Origin: Diadophis punctatus similis
Lineage: Eukaryota > Chordata > Lepidosauria > Squamata > Dipsadidae
Length of the DNA stretch: 64,000 bases
Reading direction: 5' to 3'
Assembly: GCA_023053685.1 (NCBI GenBank)
Contig: JALIGW010000002.1
Location: 248,938,856 to 249,002,855, forward strand
Part shown: piece by piece, positions 47,456-59,391 of the stretch
How positions within the stretch are numbered: the stretch's first letter is position 1
How the letters are laid out: every line of letters starts with the position of its first letter
Translations under genes and position numbers: made by a program
Notes under the pieces: model-generated
Databases searched by the model: none
What the model was told of the DNA's origin: nothing
What the model saw: only the letters and a program-made list of their open reading frames with translations

Positions 47456-48225
47456 CTACCGGTTTCTGGTGATCAGCAGAATTTTCATGATATTTCCTTT
47501 TGCAGAAGTGTGGAATTCTTCAAAATGGCTTTTGGGATTTTTTAAAAAAAATATTGATAATGTAATTCCCACAATTGGCGTTTCCATCTTCTACCTTGGT
47601 GTCCTCCAGATTTTGAGTGCCAGAATTTCCCAGCCACCATACAAGTAGTCCTTGAGTTATAAGTGTTATGGGGCCTATCAATTATGGTTTTATGTTGCAA
47701 TCACTATTAAACAAGACTGCTTTGCTTACCGTAATTACTCCCACCCCCTTCTCTCCCTGATAAAGCTGTTGAATGAATGTGAGAGTTATTAAACGGAACA
47801 GTGGCTACCTCAGGGCTGGAGGCATAGCCAAGGGTCATGCTTGCATTTCATAGGCCCCCTCTGCCTCAACCCTTTGATTGCCCCAGTCCTTTCCCTATTC
47901 CACTGGGTCCCCACAGGCTTTTCTCCACTCACACTGGGCCACTGCAGTCCTTAGACCTGGCTCCCACTTCAGCAGGCCTCACAGCCTCCTCTTCCTTGTT
48001 TTTTGAAGATCACTGAATCTCATTTTGGGGAAAGAGGGATGGACATGCATCTCTGGACCGCATGACTGTTGTGGAAGCAGCCATCATCTTTATTGTGCCT
48101 GGATTGTTATCTTAGCACTGTGCAGACTGTCTTAAGGGATTGTGTGTACACTGAAAATTATGGCTGCTTCTAGGAGATCTTCAAAATCGTAAGTGCTATG
48201 TGTGACGGGCGTGCTGGGAATGGGC
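47456..48225. other. Non-coding 3' flank of ZNF unit C
   Basis: Shared with the other units. It contains the empty site for the unit B MITE near 47655. No gene supported. Confidence 0.4.
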
Positions 48226-48233
48226 TCAAAGCC

Positions 48234-49181
48234 TAAAGTGACCAGATTTTTTTTCTTCTAAGCGGGACACCATTGACGGGGGGGCGGGCCCGCCTGGACG
48301 CCAGTATTTGAGTTTTGCCCTCTGCGCATGCGCAGAACGCTGCGCATGCGCAGAGGGCAAAAGAAAAATGTCGGCGTCCAGGTGGGTGGGTGGGGCAGGC
48401 GGGAGGCCTTTCCTCACCTCCCGCCTCCCCTTCAGGAGCCGGCAGTCGCTTGGGCTGGCTGGCTCGTAATTCTCCGCCTGTCTTTCGCGATCCCCGAGGA
48501 TACCTAAGCCCCATTACCTGCCACGGATAGAAGCCGCTCAGCACATGTTCTTCTGGGGGGGGGGACCCACCGGCTGGTCCCCCCCACTCTTTATCCACCC
48601 CTTGCGGTCCTTTAAGGAGGCAGGTGGGCGGGGAGGGAGCGGAGGTCCAGTGATTTCCTCTGGGAAAGAAGGGGCGGAGGCGCAGCCACGCTAAAGGAGG
48701 GGGGGGCGCGCATCAGGTTTCCATGGCGGCGCCCCTTAGCCGTGGACGAGCAGCTCAGTCTCCTAGGGCTGCGCTGCTGCCAGCCGTTCCCTCCCTCCAA
48801 GCCCGCCTCCCCTCCCAGCCTGGGAAGAAGCCTCTCCGCTCAATCGCTCGCTCGCCCACCCCGCCCCCTCCTCCTGCTCGCTTGCTCGCTCGCTTTCTGC
48901 TGTTCAAGAATGCAGCGCTTCGCCCAGCCCCCTCCCCAGACTCATTCATAGTGTCACATGGATCCGAGGGTGGTTGGGGGCCGTGCTTGGAAGGACGCTG
49001 TGAAATAAAGTTGAGGTGGGTTGCCAGGAAAAGGGCACAAAGCAAGTCGGCCATACTGTAAGATGACCAGACGTCCGGGCATTCTGTCCCGCGTCCCGCA
49101 TTCTGGAAAGAATGCGGGAGGCGGGACACACGCTTGAAAAGCGTGTCTGTCCCGCCAAAAGCGGGACGTCTGGTCACCTTA
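48234..49181. mobile_element. Composite hAT-like element with paired NRF1-type palindromes
   Basis: Starts TAAAGTGACCAG, ends CTGGTCACCTTA. Flanks TCAAAGCC (48226-48233) and CCAAAGCC (49182-49189) match at seven of eight positions, and unit A keeps the single-copy empty site near 12310. The last 124 bp form a complete hairpin of the family; the remainder is CpG-rich and carries no recognisable coding domain. Confidence 0.85.
48313..48362. promoter_or_regulatory. Perfect inverted repeat with two NRF1 consensus sites
   Basis: Two arms of TTTTGCCCTCTGCGCATGC type surround a 4-bp spacer. TGCGCATGCGCA occurs at 48323-48334 and 48341-48352, each matching the NRF1 consensus. A related pair is at 37857-37886. 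Binding is inferred. Confidence 0.6.
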
Positions 49182-49189
49182 CCAAAGCC

Positions 49190-49662
49190 CTGTGAAAACA
49201 ACCCAGTGTAAAATTTCACATGTAGAGGCTGTTCTGCCCTGCAGATGAACCCGATGGAGAAGAGCTGTAGGATTATTGAGGCGAAAAGGGATTGTGGTTT
49301 TGATCACAGCATCTCCAGGTTTATTAGCAACTCCTGCTGGGAAGTCATTTTTTTGGAGGTGCCTGCTTGTTTCCCTTTGATGGCTGCTGTGTGACAGCAG
49401 CATCATAATTTCAATGTATTTGTTGCATCCCCCCTTGGTGGTGGTGGTTTGAGAAAAAAAACTACACTAGAAAATGTTTCATTTTAAAAAATGTCTTGTG
49501 TATGAACTCTCCATAGCTTTGGACAAGGAAAAAATGGTTATTTTGTTTCTATGAAAATTGGGGCATGGCAATATGCTCAGAGTTGCTCCAAGCTCTGAGA
49601 ATTGCAGTCAATAAGTTTAATAATAAAATTATATGATGATGGGTTGAAGGACCTTTTTCTGG
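49190..49662. other. 3' flank continuation of unit C up to the duplication breakpoint
   Basis: Matches 34495-34860. Homology ends at about 49662 (CTTTTTCTGG), where the inverted duplicate of the left arm begins within an LTR. No gene. Confidence 0.4.
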
Positions 49663-50160
49663 TTTTATGGTGGACAGGATCACATGGTTTGAAAACCTGG
49701 GCAAAAAAAGGGCACATGGGTGAGGGAGAGAGAGTTATATCTCCTGTTGGGCTTTGAACTTGCTTCCTGTTCCTGTGGCAAGAAATGTATCCTGATTGGT
49801 TGTTAGACTCCCATGGGGCCATGCAGGGGTAACTCTGCAGGTTATCTTGAGTCCCAGGCTTGGTTGACTCTTGCTGGGTGATGGTAATGAAGGGGCTTTG
49901 GGCAATTCCTATTATGGCATAATGGCTTTGTCCTGATTTGGATCTTTAGTGAGAGCTAATCCTATCACCCTGGAGCTGAAGGTCTTTTGTGTTGTAGATA
50001 AGGTGGCCCAGTCTTTCTGGGGCTGTTAACAAAGGTGGGGGCTGCTTTCCAAGAGCATGTTTCTCCTTTTCTCATCCAGAGAGGTATAATATTCTGCCTT
50101 TTTAATATTTCCTAGAATATTTCATTCTTCTGGGAAAGGGGTGGGTGCTAACTTCCTACA
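49663..50160 (-). mobile_element. LTR truncated at the duplication breakpoint
   Basis: Inverse counterpart of the solo LTR at 4735-5316. Its 5' end (TGTAGG) lies at 50160, next to the same host flank, and its last roughly 75 bp are missing at the breakpoint. Confidence 0.75.
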
Positions 50161-51033
50161 CTATCAAATCAATCTCAGACTCCTAGCAACCTATCTTTGC
50201 AACTGCAACAAGTGAAATAGTTAAATACTTAGCTGTGAAGATTAGCTGCATACTGAGCCCTAAAAGTTCACGAAGTTCTCACAGGATTACAGAATAAGAG
50301 ATGGGAGGGACCAAGTCTCCAAGCAGGAGACCCTATATAGTTCCAGGCAATTGGCTGTCCATTCTCCATGCTCTGATCAATTGGGGAATCCAGGATCCTT
50401 CCCCCGAGCCCCCCTTCTTCCCCGCAGCCCAACATTTGGTGCATACCGGCTCCCAGGGTGAGGCTTCCTGGTGTTTTCCGGCAGTGCCATTCCCATGTTC
50501 CCCTGTTGCTGCTGGGGAGGATCCTCCTCCCCGGGTCTGGAGTGAAGGAGAGGATCTGGGGTTAGAGGGATTGTGGCTGGAGAGCTCCCTCCGAGGGCGA
50601 GAACCCTGCTAGGAGAAGCCTAGTGGCATCTAAAGGCGGGTGGTGGAGACTCGAGAAGCATCCAAGTGGACTTGGCCAATGGGTAGCCCTGTCCAGGTGG
50701 GCTTGGTTTGAGATGCAGCACCTGAATCTGCCTCTCTTACCTGCCCAGATTCCCTTTCTGGTGACTGCTGCATCCCCGGTTCTCTCTACCCATGTAACTG
50801 AACAGCCCTGTCTGCGGACGTTTTCAATTTAAATTTTAGTTCTTTTATGGATTCTGAAAAAGAAGCTCTCTGCTCTTTTTTACAAACATATTTGCAATGA
50901 GATCAAGAGGCTTCTTTGAAATAATTAGAAAGATTAAAGATTATCAGGTCAAGAGACAGGCCTGGGAGCGCTAAGAACTGGGGGGAGAGAGAGAGAGAAG
51001 AGAGAGAGGGGGGGAGAGAGATGTCAAAAGGGG

Positions 51034-53527
51034 TTTTTTTATTTATTCAAAAAGTTTTATTAGTACAAAGTACAAACATTTTTCTCTTTTTCTCCCCCCC
51101 CTTTCCCCCTCCCCCTCCCTTTCCCCTCCCCCCTCTCACCCCCCCCCCCCCGACTTCCCAGAGAAAGCACAGGGCATTATATTCAATAAAATAAATTTCA
51201 ATTAAACTAACAAATTCTTAATTTCCACATCACTCTAAATCTTTAACTCCTTGTTGCACAAAACCTTTTAAGCATAATCTAAAAATCAAGCATCTTGTTA
51301 ATCAAACATCATTACAATATCTCAGGCTGATAATTTGCTCCACTAATTATCTTTCCTTTATATAGAATTTATATAATCTTTAAAGTATAATAATAAAAGA
51401 AAAAGGAAAAAAGGAAAAAAAAAAGAAGAAATCCATTTGATTCAGTTACCACCATCAACATCATTTCCTCAGTGTTAAGTAAAAACTTCCTTCTTCCAGC
51501 AATACCTCTTCAGTATACATAATAATAATAAATATTCTGGCAAATTGTTAATTCCGGTATTTCTATATTTCTTTAACCCCTTATAACTCAGAAATTTTTA
51601 AACATAATCTAAGAATCAAACACATTATTAATAACCTAACATTACAATATATCAAATTACTAATTTTACAGTAATTCTAAATCTTTACTTGCTTTAAGAT
51701 ATAATAATAAAAAGTAGAAGGAAAAACAAAAAAGAAAAAGAAACACAACCATCAAGATCATTTCCTCAGTAGTCAACGAGTCTTCATACTGCAAAATATC
51801 AATTTTCATTCATCTCTCCATCTGTCCTATAACTTCCCAAATTCTAATCATCCCTTCTTCTCAGTCGGATTTTAGATCTGGTTCTTGCAGCCTTTTGTAT
51901 CTTAGCAGTTTTTTGATTTGTCAGCTCTGCTATTGTCTGACTCTGATCTTCTGTCTCCTCTTCCACATTATGAACATCTCTCTGAGCATTTTAGGAGGAA
52001 TTTCTTTCAGTGTCATTACTTCCTGTCCATTTACCTGAAGCTTATTCTTGAAGGTCGCCTGTAGAATTTTATTACGTAATGCCCTTGTAGTAAAATATAT
52101 TACAATGTCCCTTGGCAGATGTTTTTGTTTAGCAATCCAGGAGTTGACACGGTATATCTTATCAATTTGCATGACCAGTTCTTCTTCAGTCATTCCTAAC
52201 ACATGCACCAGAGCCTCCACCACCCTCCCTTTCAAATCTTCATATTTTTTCTCTTTTAAACCTCTTAGTCTTATAGCAAATTCCATGCTTCTGAATTGAG
52301 TCATTAACACCTCTGTTTCAAAATTTTCAATATTGTTTTGGGTTTTTTCTATATTTTCCCCCAAGGTTTTCACAGACTGTTTAATTACTTCCACGTCTTT
52401 CTCCAAGATTTCCATATTTCCTGCTAATCCTTCAACTGCAAATATCATATCCTTCCTCAGTTGTTTGTTTCTAGTGTCCATCTCCTCTAGGACAGCCTTC
52501 ATTTTTTCATTAATTTCATTAATTTTTGAATTAAATTCCAAAACCAGTTCATTCTTCATAACTTTTAAAGTATCAAATAAGTTTTCAGGTGTTAAAGCCT
52601 GTGGGGATGTTGAATAAGAAGTAAATTGCATTCTTGAGGTATAAACAGAGGGATGCGCAAGTCTTTTATTAAGAACAGTCTTTCCAGGTTTAGAAGCCAT
52701 TTAAAATTTTAGATTAGACTTTTAGTTTTAGTCCAAAATCAGAGAGAGAAAAGAGTTCATCAAAATCCAACATTTTCAAAAGTATACAAAGAAAAAACCA
52801 AATCCATAATTAAAAAGGTTCTTTCCAGATGCTGAAACCATATATTGAATTGTTATTTTAATCAAAAATCAAAAAGAAGAAGAAAGAATTTTCCAGAGTC
52901 AGAGAAATCCCTGAAGAGGGCTGCTAGCGAAACGAAATTTATAACTTTATTTATTTATTTATTTATTTAGACACTCTTATAGGCCGCCCAATCCCGTGGA
53001 ACTTTCACTTCCACACCCTGAAAATTCTTCAATCGCCATTTTGTTGCTTGTTAACTCAGCTACTTTGTAACTTCCCAAAGTGAAAGTGCAATGGAGTTGA
53101 AAATTAGGATACTTGCCATTCTGGTCTCCTGCCTTTCTCTGTCTGCTGTCTGCAATGCATCATATTATTGTGAATCCCATCTTGTAAGCAGCGGAGGTCG
53201 CAGCATCTTGCTCCGCATAAGCGGAGGCATCCAAGGTCCTGGAGCGAGTGACAGGCTACCTGGGGAGCCCTCACCCTTCGCGCCCCAGATTGTCTCCTGG
53301 GGCACTAGGAGGGCTCTACCCCACCTGTCGAGCTCTCATCTCTCCCCTAATCCCGGGGAGATTTTCAAGCCACCAGACAGTTGATCTGGCGGCTTTTACG
53401 GGACTTCGGAAGAGGCGCTCGGCGAGGAGCGTCCTCGATGCCTGCGGAGCCAAACCGGAAGTCGAAATGTCCCAAACCGGAAGTCAAAATGTCCCAAACC
53501 GGAAGTCAAAATGTCCCGGAAGTCGAA
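51034..53527 (-). mobile_element. ORF1-only L1 (HAL1-like) insertion with 12-bp target duplication
   Basis: ATGTCAAAAGGG flanks both sides (51021-51032, 53528-53539), and the left arm has the single uninterrupted site near 3170. The minus-strand order is: CpG-rich 5' UTR with four CCGGAAGT repeats, an A/T-rich leader, ORF1 (52700-51930), about 850 bp of AT-rich 3' region with a purine-rich block, AATAAA signals and a poly(A) tail at 51034-51040. There is no ORF2 anywhere inside. Either it is an internally deleted L1 or a genuine ORF1-only family like mammalian HAL1. A (TTTA)n and flanking insert at about 52943-52998 interrupts the leader. Confidence 0.8.
51930..52700 (-). CDS. L1-type ORF1 protein, apparently intact
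   Basis: 256 residues from ATG in an AAATGG context. Residues about 35-120 form a heptad-rich coiled coil (LEFNSKINEINEKMKAVLEE, MEILEKDVEVIKQSVKTLGE). An RRM-like segment follows (FRSMEFAIRLRGLKE, about 135-200), then a basic C-terminal domain with LPRDIVIYF and LKEIPPKMLREM, matching the trimeric RNA-binding ORF1p layout of L1 elements. In LINE biology this protein coats the element RNA in cytoplasmic particles. It is shorter than human ORF1p (338 residues) but has all three parts. With no ORF2, movement would need a partner L1. Confidence 0.8.
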   Translation of the reverse strand: MASKPGKTVLNKRLAHPSVYTSRMQFTSYSTSPQALTPENLFDTLKVMKNELVLEFNSKINEINEKMKAVLEEMDTRNKQLRKDMIFAVEGLAGNMEILEKDVEVIKQSVKTLGENIEKTQNNIENFETEVLMTQFRSMEFAIRLRGLKEKKYEDLKGRVVEALVHVLGMTEEELVMQIDKIYRVNSWIAKQKHLPRDIVIYFTTRALRNKILQATFKNKLQVNGQEVMTLKEIPPKMLREMFIMWKRRQKIRVRQ

Positions 53528-53733
53528 ATGTCAAAAGGGTTTTTTTTTAAACAACCAGGTGGGGTCATGTCACTGGGAGTGAGGGACATCAAGTTGGCCA
53601 CACCCACCCAGGTTTTGTGGCTCCTGATGTTTTCTTTTCTGTGGGAAACGGGTCCAATTGACTCTTTGAGTGTTTAAGGTTGCAGACTCCTGGGCTAGAG
53701 CCTTCCATTCAACAGCTTCACTGTTACATTCAA

Positions 53734-54057
53734 TGTCGGAATATTCATGAGCTGGAAGAGTCATGTGGTAACTCAGTCAGCCAATGAGAGAAAAGTTCTA
53801 CTGAGCATGTGCAAAAGAATTAAGCTAGGAGCTGGATGTGTTCTCCAATCTCGGTCTGTCTCTGTAGCTCTCTGTGTAAAGTCTTCATTGTGCTATGATG
53901 TCTGTAAGAAGCATGCTTTCAACTTGCTGTAAAGAAGAATGTATGGTACTGTAAATATTTTGATATGATTATAAAGAAGTTATTTGAATCAGCTAAATGC
54001 AGTCGACTGTAAGAGCTTCTGATTTGTTTTCTTCAACAGAGATAAAATTCTCTGATA
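53734..54057 (+). mobile_element. Solo LTR-like element with 5-bp target duplication
   Basis: Starts TGTCGGAATATTCATGA and ends CTCTGATA, flanked by TTCAA on both sides (53729-53733, 54058-54062). The left arm near 2970 has the single site. It shares its 5' end and a TATAAAGAAGTT block with the element at 54224-54594. Confidence 0.65.
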
Positions 54058-54223
54058 TTCAATCATTTGCCAAGGCAGGTTTCAAAGGCTTATCCTGCAT
54101 GCCCCCAGGTGTAAAACTGGCTGGAACAATCTTCACCAGCCCCCAAGGGAGGTTCACTTTCTGCTTGGCTGTTATCATTTTTTTTATTTATTTATTTTAT
54201 TTTGTCAAGCACGTATTAGATAA

Positions 54224-54594
54224 TATTAAAGTTTGTTTCAAAAATCAAAACCAGAAGCACACACAGATGACTGATTCAGCTGGATTCATAAACTTCTTTA
54301 TAAACATAGTAATATATCAATTTACCATACCACAAGTAGAATTCTTCTCCAATCAGTTACAGGCAGCAGATAACAGTTAATTTCATTTCAGCAGAGTTCA
54401 GAGAGGAAAAGTACAGAGTGGAGACAGGAATGTAGAGTACACTGAACCACACCCAGCCTTAAGCTTAAACTTTCCAGTTTTGATTCTCTGCACAGACTCA
54501 GAAGTGCTTAGCTCCCATTGGCTGACTCAGTTGCTATGCCTATGCATAGGCTAACCTTGTTAACATGGCTCTCCCAGTCATGAATATTCTAACA
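54224..54594 (-). mobile_element. Second LTR-like element of the same family
   Basis: On the minus strand it starts TGTTAGAATATTCATGA and ends CTTTAATA. GATAA is repeated at 54219-54223 and 54595-54599; the local match extends to 8-9 bp because of AT richness. It lacks internal retroviral genes. Confidence 0.65.
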
Positions 54595-54845
54595 GATAAT
54601 ATATATAAGTATAAACATGATTTGAATACATGAAATAAATACGAATAAAAGGGAACAGTCCCCTCCTAGGAAGCTTTCTTTGGTTTCGTTGGAGCAAGAG
54701 GAAAAATGAGTGTGCCCTCTTGGGAGACTTGAAAGAAAAGGTATAGGATAGTCACGGACCAAAGCTATTCCTGTGCTCGGTGGGAGTCGAATATGATTTA
54801 ATGGCACCGAAGGAAGGACGGAATCCATGAAAGCCTCTTGCAAAC

Positions 54846-55086
54846 GCTTCAGGGTAGAAATAGGACGAGGTTGATTTTCAACCTTATGTCACTAGATGGC
54901 GCTCTAGAATGAAGCAACACTCGGCGCCTAGAAAGCAGAGAATAAGAGTACAGCAGTGGCGTCGCTAGTATTGACATTACACCGGAGGTAGAGAGGCCGA
55001 GCTGCAACAAACTGAAACGATAGAGTATTAGATTGTTAGAGAGGAGGAGGAGGAAGTTCCTCTTCCGGTTCACCCCCAGGAGGAGG
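54846..55086 (+). promoter_or_regulatory. Promoter region of ZNF unit D
   Basis: CTCF-like core GTCACTAGATGGCGCTC at 54888-54904 and ETS site CTTCCGGTT at 55062-55070, 183 and 17 bp before the ATG. Confidence 0.5.
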
Positions 55087-55141
55087 ATGGCGTCGGAGGA
55101 GCCTCTTGTGCTGCTTGAAGGGTCGAAGCGGCTCCTGGGAG
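55087..55141 (+). CDS. First coding exon of ZNF unit D
   Basis: Encodes MASEEPLVLLEGSKRLLG with a GTGAGT donor in phase 1, as in unit C. The acceptor is at 58208, 3.07 kb downstream, continuing DKQDFNKSTLEN and then TGA. The peptide family is unknown. Confidence 0.55.
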
Positions 55142-55639
55142 GTGAGTGGAGGGCAGGTGGGAGGAGAAGCCGGGAGCAAGTCGGGCCTTTTGGTTTCCTC
55201 CACGGCCTGGAAGCAGCGAAGGGACAAGAATGAAACATACGCCTGCTGCATATTCTTTCTCTCCCCAAATGTTTTTATCCTTTTGCTGCATGATTTAAAG
55301 TTGCTGCCTGTGATTTTCTGCTGGGAGATTTAAAGAAAACTTGATATATTTTTCATATTTCTTAACCACCCACCTCCCTCACCCTTCACGTAACACTTCA
55401 ATCCTTGTGGTTTCCTTGACATGTTGTTTCCCTGGCAAGCCAGGAGTTTTATGGGCAAAAGAGATGTTTGCATCGGATTTGTTCACCATTTCATCTGTTA
55501 GTGACCCCACCTTTTTAAAAATAGATTAAAAAATTTGAACGAATGCACTTCTGAGTCATTTTGCAGACTGAAACACACATAATTGTGTACACAAATAAAT
55601 TCTTAGGAGGGTATTTCTGTGTCAATAGGAACACATATT
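55142..55639. other. First intron, promoter-proximal part, unit D
   Basis: No exon or RNA gene seen; homologous to the same interval in A, B and C. Confidence 0.4.
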
Positions 55640-56291
55640 CAGTGCATTCAGACAGTATTCAGACCCCTTTCCCTTCTGTCAATTTTGCAGCCTGATTTTA
55701 CACTCATTGAAATTCATTTTTTCTCATTCATGTGCATTCATAATGACAAAGTGAAAACAGAATTCTAGAAATGTCTGCCAATTTATTAAAAACAAAAGAT
55801 CAGAAATATCACATTGGCATAAGAATTCAGATCCTTCACTCAGTACTTTGTTGAAGCACCTCAACAAAATCTTTTTGGGTATGAAGTGATAAGCTTTGCA
55901 CACCTGGATTGGGGGATTTTCTTATGCTTTGTCAGCTATGAGGTCTTCTATGAAGAGGTGTGTATCTTTCCAAATCATGTGCAATTGATTGGTAGACTCC
56001 AATCAAGGTGTAGAAACATGTCAGCAAAAATCAAGGGAAATGGGAGGCACCTGAGCTAAATTTCAGGTGCTGTTGCAAAGGGTCTGAATACTTATGCCAA
56101 TGTGATAGTTCAGTTTTTTCCTTTTACTAAATTTACAGACATTTTTAAACTTCTGTTTTCACTTTGTCATTATGGGGTACTCTGTGTAGATTAGGGAGGG
56201 GGAAAATGAAGTTCAACAACTGTAGAATCAAGCTTCAGCATAACAAAATTGACAAAAGTAAAGGGGGTCTGAATACTTTCTGAATACATTG
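55640..56291 (-). mobile_element. Tc1-like deletion derivative, unit D copy
   Basis: Ends CAGTGCATTCAGACAG and TTCTGAATACATTG. Only about 650 bp remain; the transposase catalytic region is deleted, while the subterminal CCTTTTACTAAATTTACAG-type sequence is kept. No retroelement insertion is present, unlike in B and C. Confidence 0.8.
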
Positions 56292-56944
56292 TATTTAGAA
56301 AGATAAAAACATTTCAGGTTAAGTGACAGGCCTGCGATGTCTTGCCCAAAACGCCTGCAGAGCATTTTGAGGAAGCGAGACTGGTGTGCACAAGAGGCAG
56401 GTTGGTTGAGCTCCAAAGAGGCTTCTGTTGTTGGAATAAAATGCCCTGTGGAGAGTTTTCGTTTGTATTCTATCAACCAAGTCCTGCTTCCTCTAGTTAT
56501 TCCATTACCATTTCCCTTTTCTAATTTTCAGTTTTTCTCCAAATTCTGTCTATTTAAGGCACAGAATTTCTCTGTGTATTCCACCTTTGCTTTCATAGCA
56601 TTCCCTTTCTGTAAAGCCAACAAGCATGGTATGTAAATTGACATTGTCATATGACATCATGCTTAATGATTGGGCTGCTTACTGACACAGGTGCCAGTCC
56701 CAATTGCAGTCAGTAAGTGAGCACTACTTGAATTAGGATGTCATCAGAGTGGTTGTGGAAAATATTTCCTGCCCTTATTTGGAGCTGAGAACTTCCATGG
56801 GCAAAACTAGTACATGAAAACTTGCAGAGGGTTTCGGTATAATTTCACCAGGTAAAACCCCACATCTCTAAAGTTAGCTCAGAAGGTTCGACTGTAACCA
56901 TTTTGGGATAATTTTCAGGATAAAAACACATGGATTTTCCACAT
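56292..56944. other. Conserved intron segment, unit D
   Basis: Counterpart of 17076-17739; no coding exon supported. Confidence 0.4.
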
Positions 56945-57900
56945 ACATACCGTTATACCCGAGGGGGGGGAGCAGGGGATGGGGAGGATGGCCGCGAAAT
57001 GCATATCTTACCGGAGTCTGGCAGCTCCGTTGCCTCGGCCAGTCTGTGCAGGGAAACATCTTGCACGGTAAAGAAAAACTTATTGTGAGATATAAAACTT
57101 ACCGTGCAAGATGTTTCCCTGCACAGACTGGCCGAGAGATGCGACGGAGCTGCCAGACTCCGGTAAGATGTGCGTCTCGCGGTGGGGTGCAATTGGTGTC
57201 AAATGGGGTGTGGGATGGGGTGGGATGAGCCGCAAGACATAAATGAGGACCCAGATTGTTGGAGGCAATATGCTGAACTCTGTAAACCGCTTAGAGAGGG
57301 CTGTAAAGCACTATGAAGCGGTATATAAGTAAAGTGCTATAAGTGCTATATAAACCCCGGCTGCAAGCTGCTGGAAGCGGAGAAGAGCTCGGTCGGGTCA
57401 GTCACCTGCTGACTTGTCTTCTGGCAGCCGGGACAGAGAGGCAGCGAAGGGCAAAGGGAGCCGGAGCCCTCCATGGAGCAGGAACCATAGAGCAGGAAGC
57501 GCAATCCCAGAGCGGTCGCTCCCGGAAGACTTGGCAACAGGCGGCTGGCCCAACCGGCCTCTTACCGCTCGGTTGGTGAGTGGTCCTCTGGCCGGACAGC
57601 CGGGGAGTTGTCCGCTGGGTGGGCACTGCGTGGCAAGAGGTGCCGGGCGGCTGCTCTCTTGCGAATGGGGTGGGAGTTTGCAGGCAAGGGAGATGAATGA
57701 ATGGGAGGCGAGCGAGCGCCAAGAACACTGGGGAGAGATAGAATGGAGAGGCAGCTCCCGATCAGCTCAGCTGAACCGCAGGTCCTGATTAAGGGGCCCA
57801 GCTGCCACTAGCTGACCGGGGAAGGGAAAGGCTGCCTCCTGTGCTGGCCACGCCCACCCCTTCACTAGGGCTTATTTTCAGGGGAGGGGTGTATATTTAT
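56945..57900. mobile_element. CpG-rich hairpin element, unit D copy
   Basis: Contains a foldback at about 57045-57125 around AAACATCTTGCACGGTAA. It has one hairpin instead of the two in B and C and is closer in layout to unit A. A small insertion sits at 57244-57349. Confidence 0.5.
57244..57349. mobile_element. Short SINE/LINE tail insertion
   Basis: Bounded by ATAAA (57239-57243 and 57350-57354), absent from the other three copies. It contains TGTAAACCGCTTAGAGAGG and GAAGCGGTATATAAG, motifs typical of squamate retroposon 3' tails. Confidence 0.55.
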
Positions 57901-58207
57901 GTGTATTTGTATTTCTCTCTGTATGCATATATTAACAAGTCTACAATCTATCCCCAGCATTTCCAGATATATTTGATGATAAGCCTTTGCATTGCTAAGA
58001 ATTTGTGAATTACAAAAGTGAAAAAGAGAATTTCATGACTGAATGGATATTTGAACTTGGACACAAATGTATCAAATGAATCATAATTAATGTAAGAGGT
58101 TATTCTTTATTGTGTTTTGTTTGGTTATTTATTGTAATGTATACTTTTTTCACATCTGCAACCATTTTATAAGCAATTAAAGTGACATTTTTCTTTGAAT
58201 CTTATAG

Positions 58208-59391
<1,184 letters not shown>

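Larger units (their letters stand above)
49663..54845. repeat. Right arm of the large inverted duplication
   Basis: Inverse counterpart of 344-5240, with the truncated LTR, CR1 tail, GC-rich block and flank in the same relative order. Three insertions are private to this arm (51034-53527, 53734-54057, 54224-54594), each with target duplications and an uninterrupted partner site in the left arm. Confidence 0.75.
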
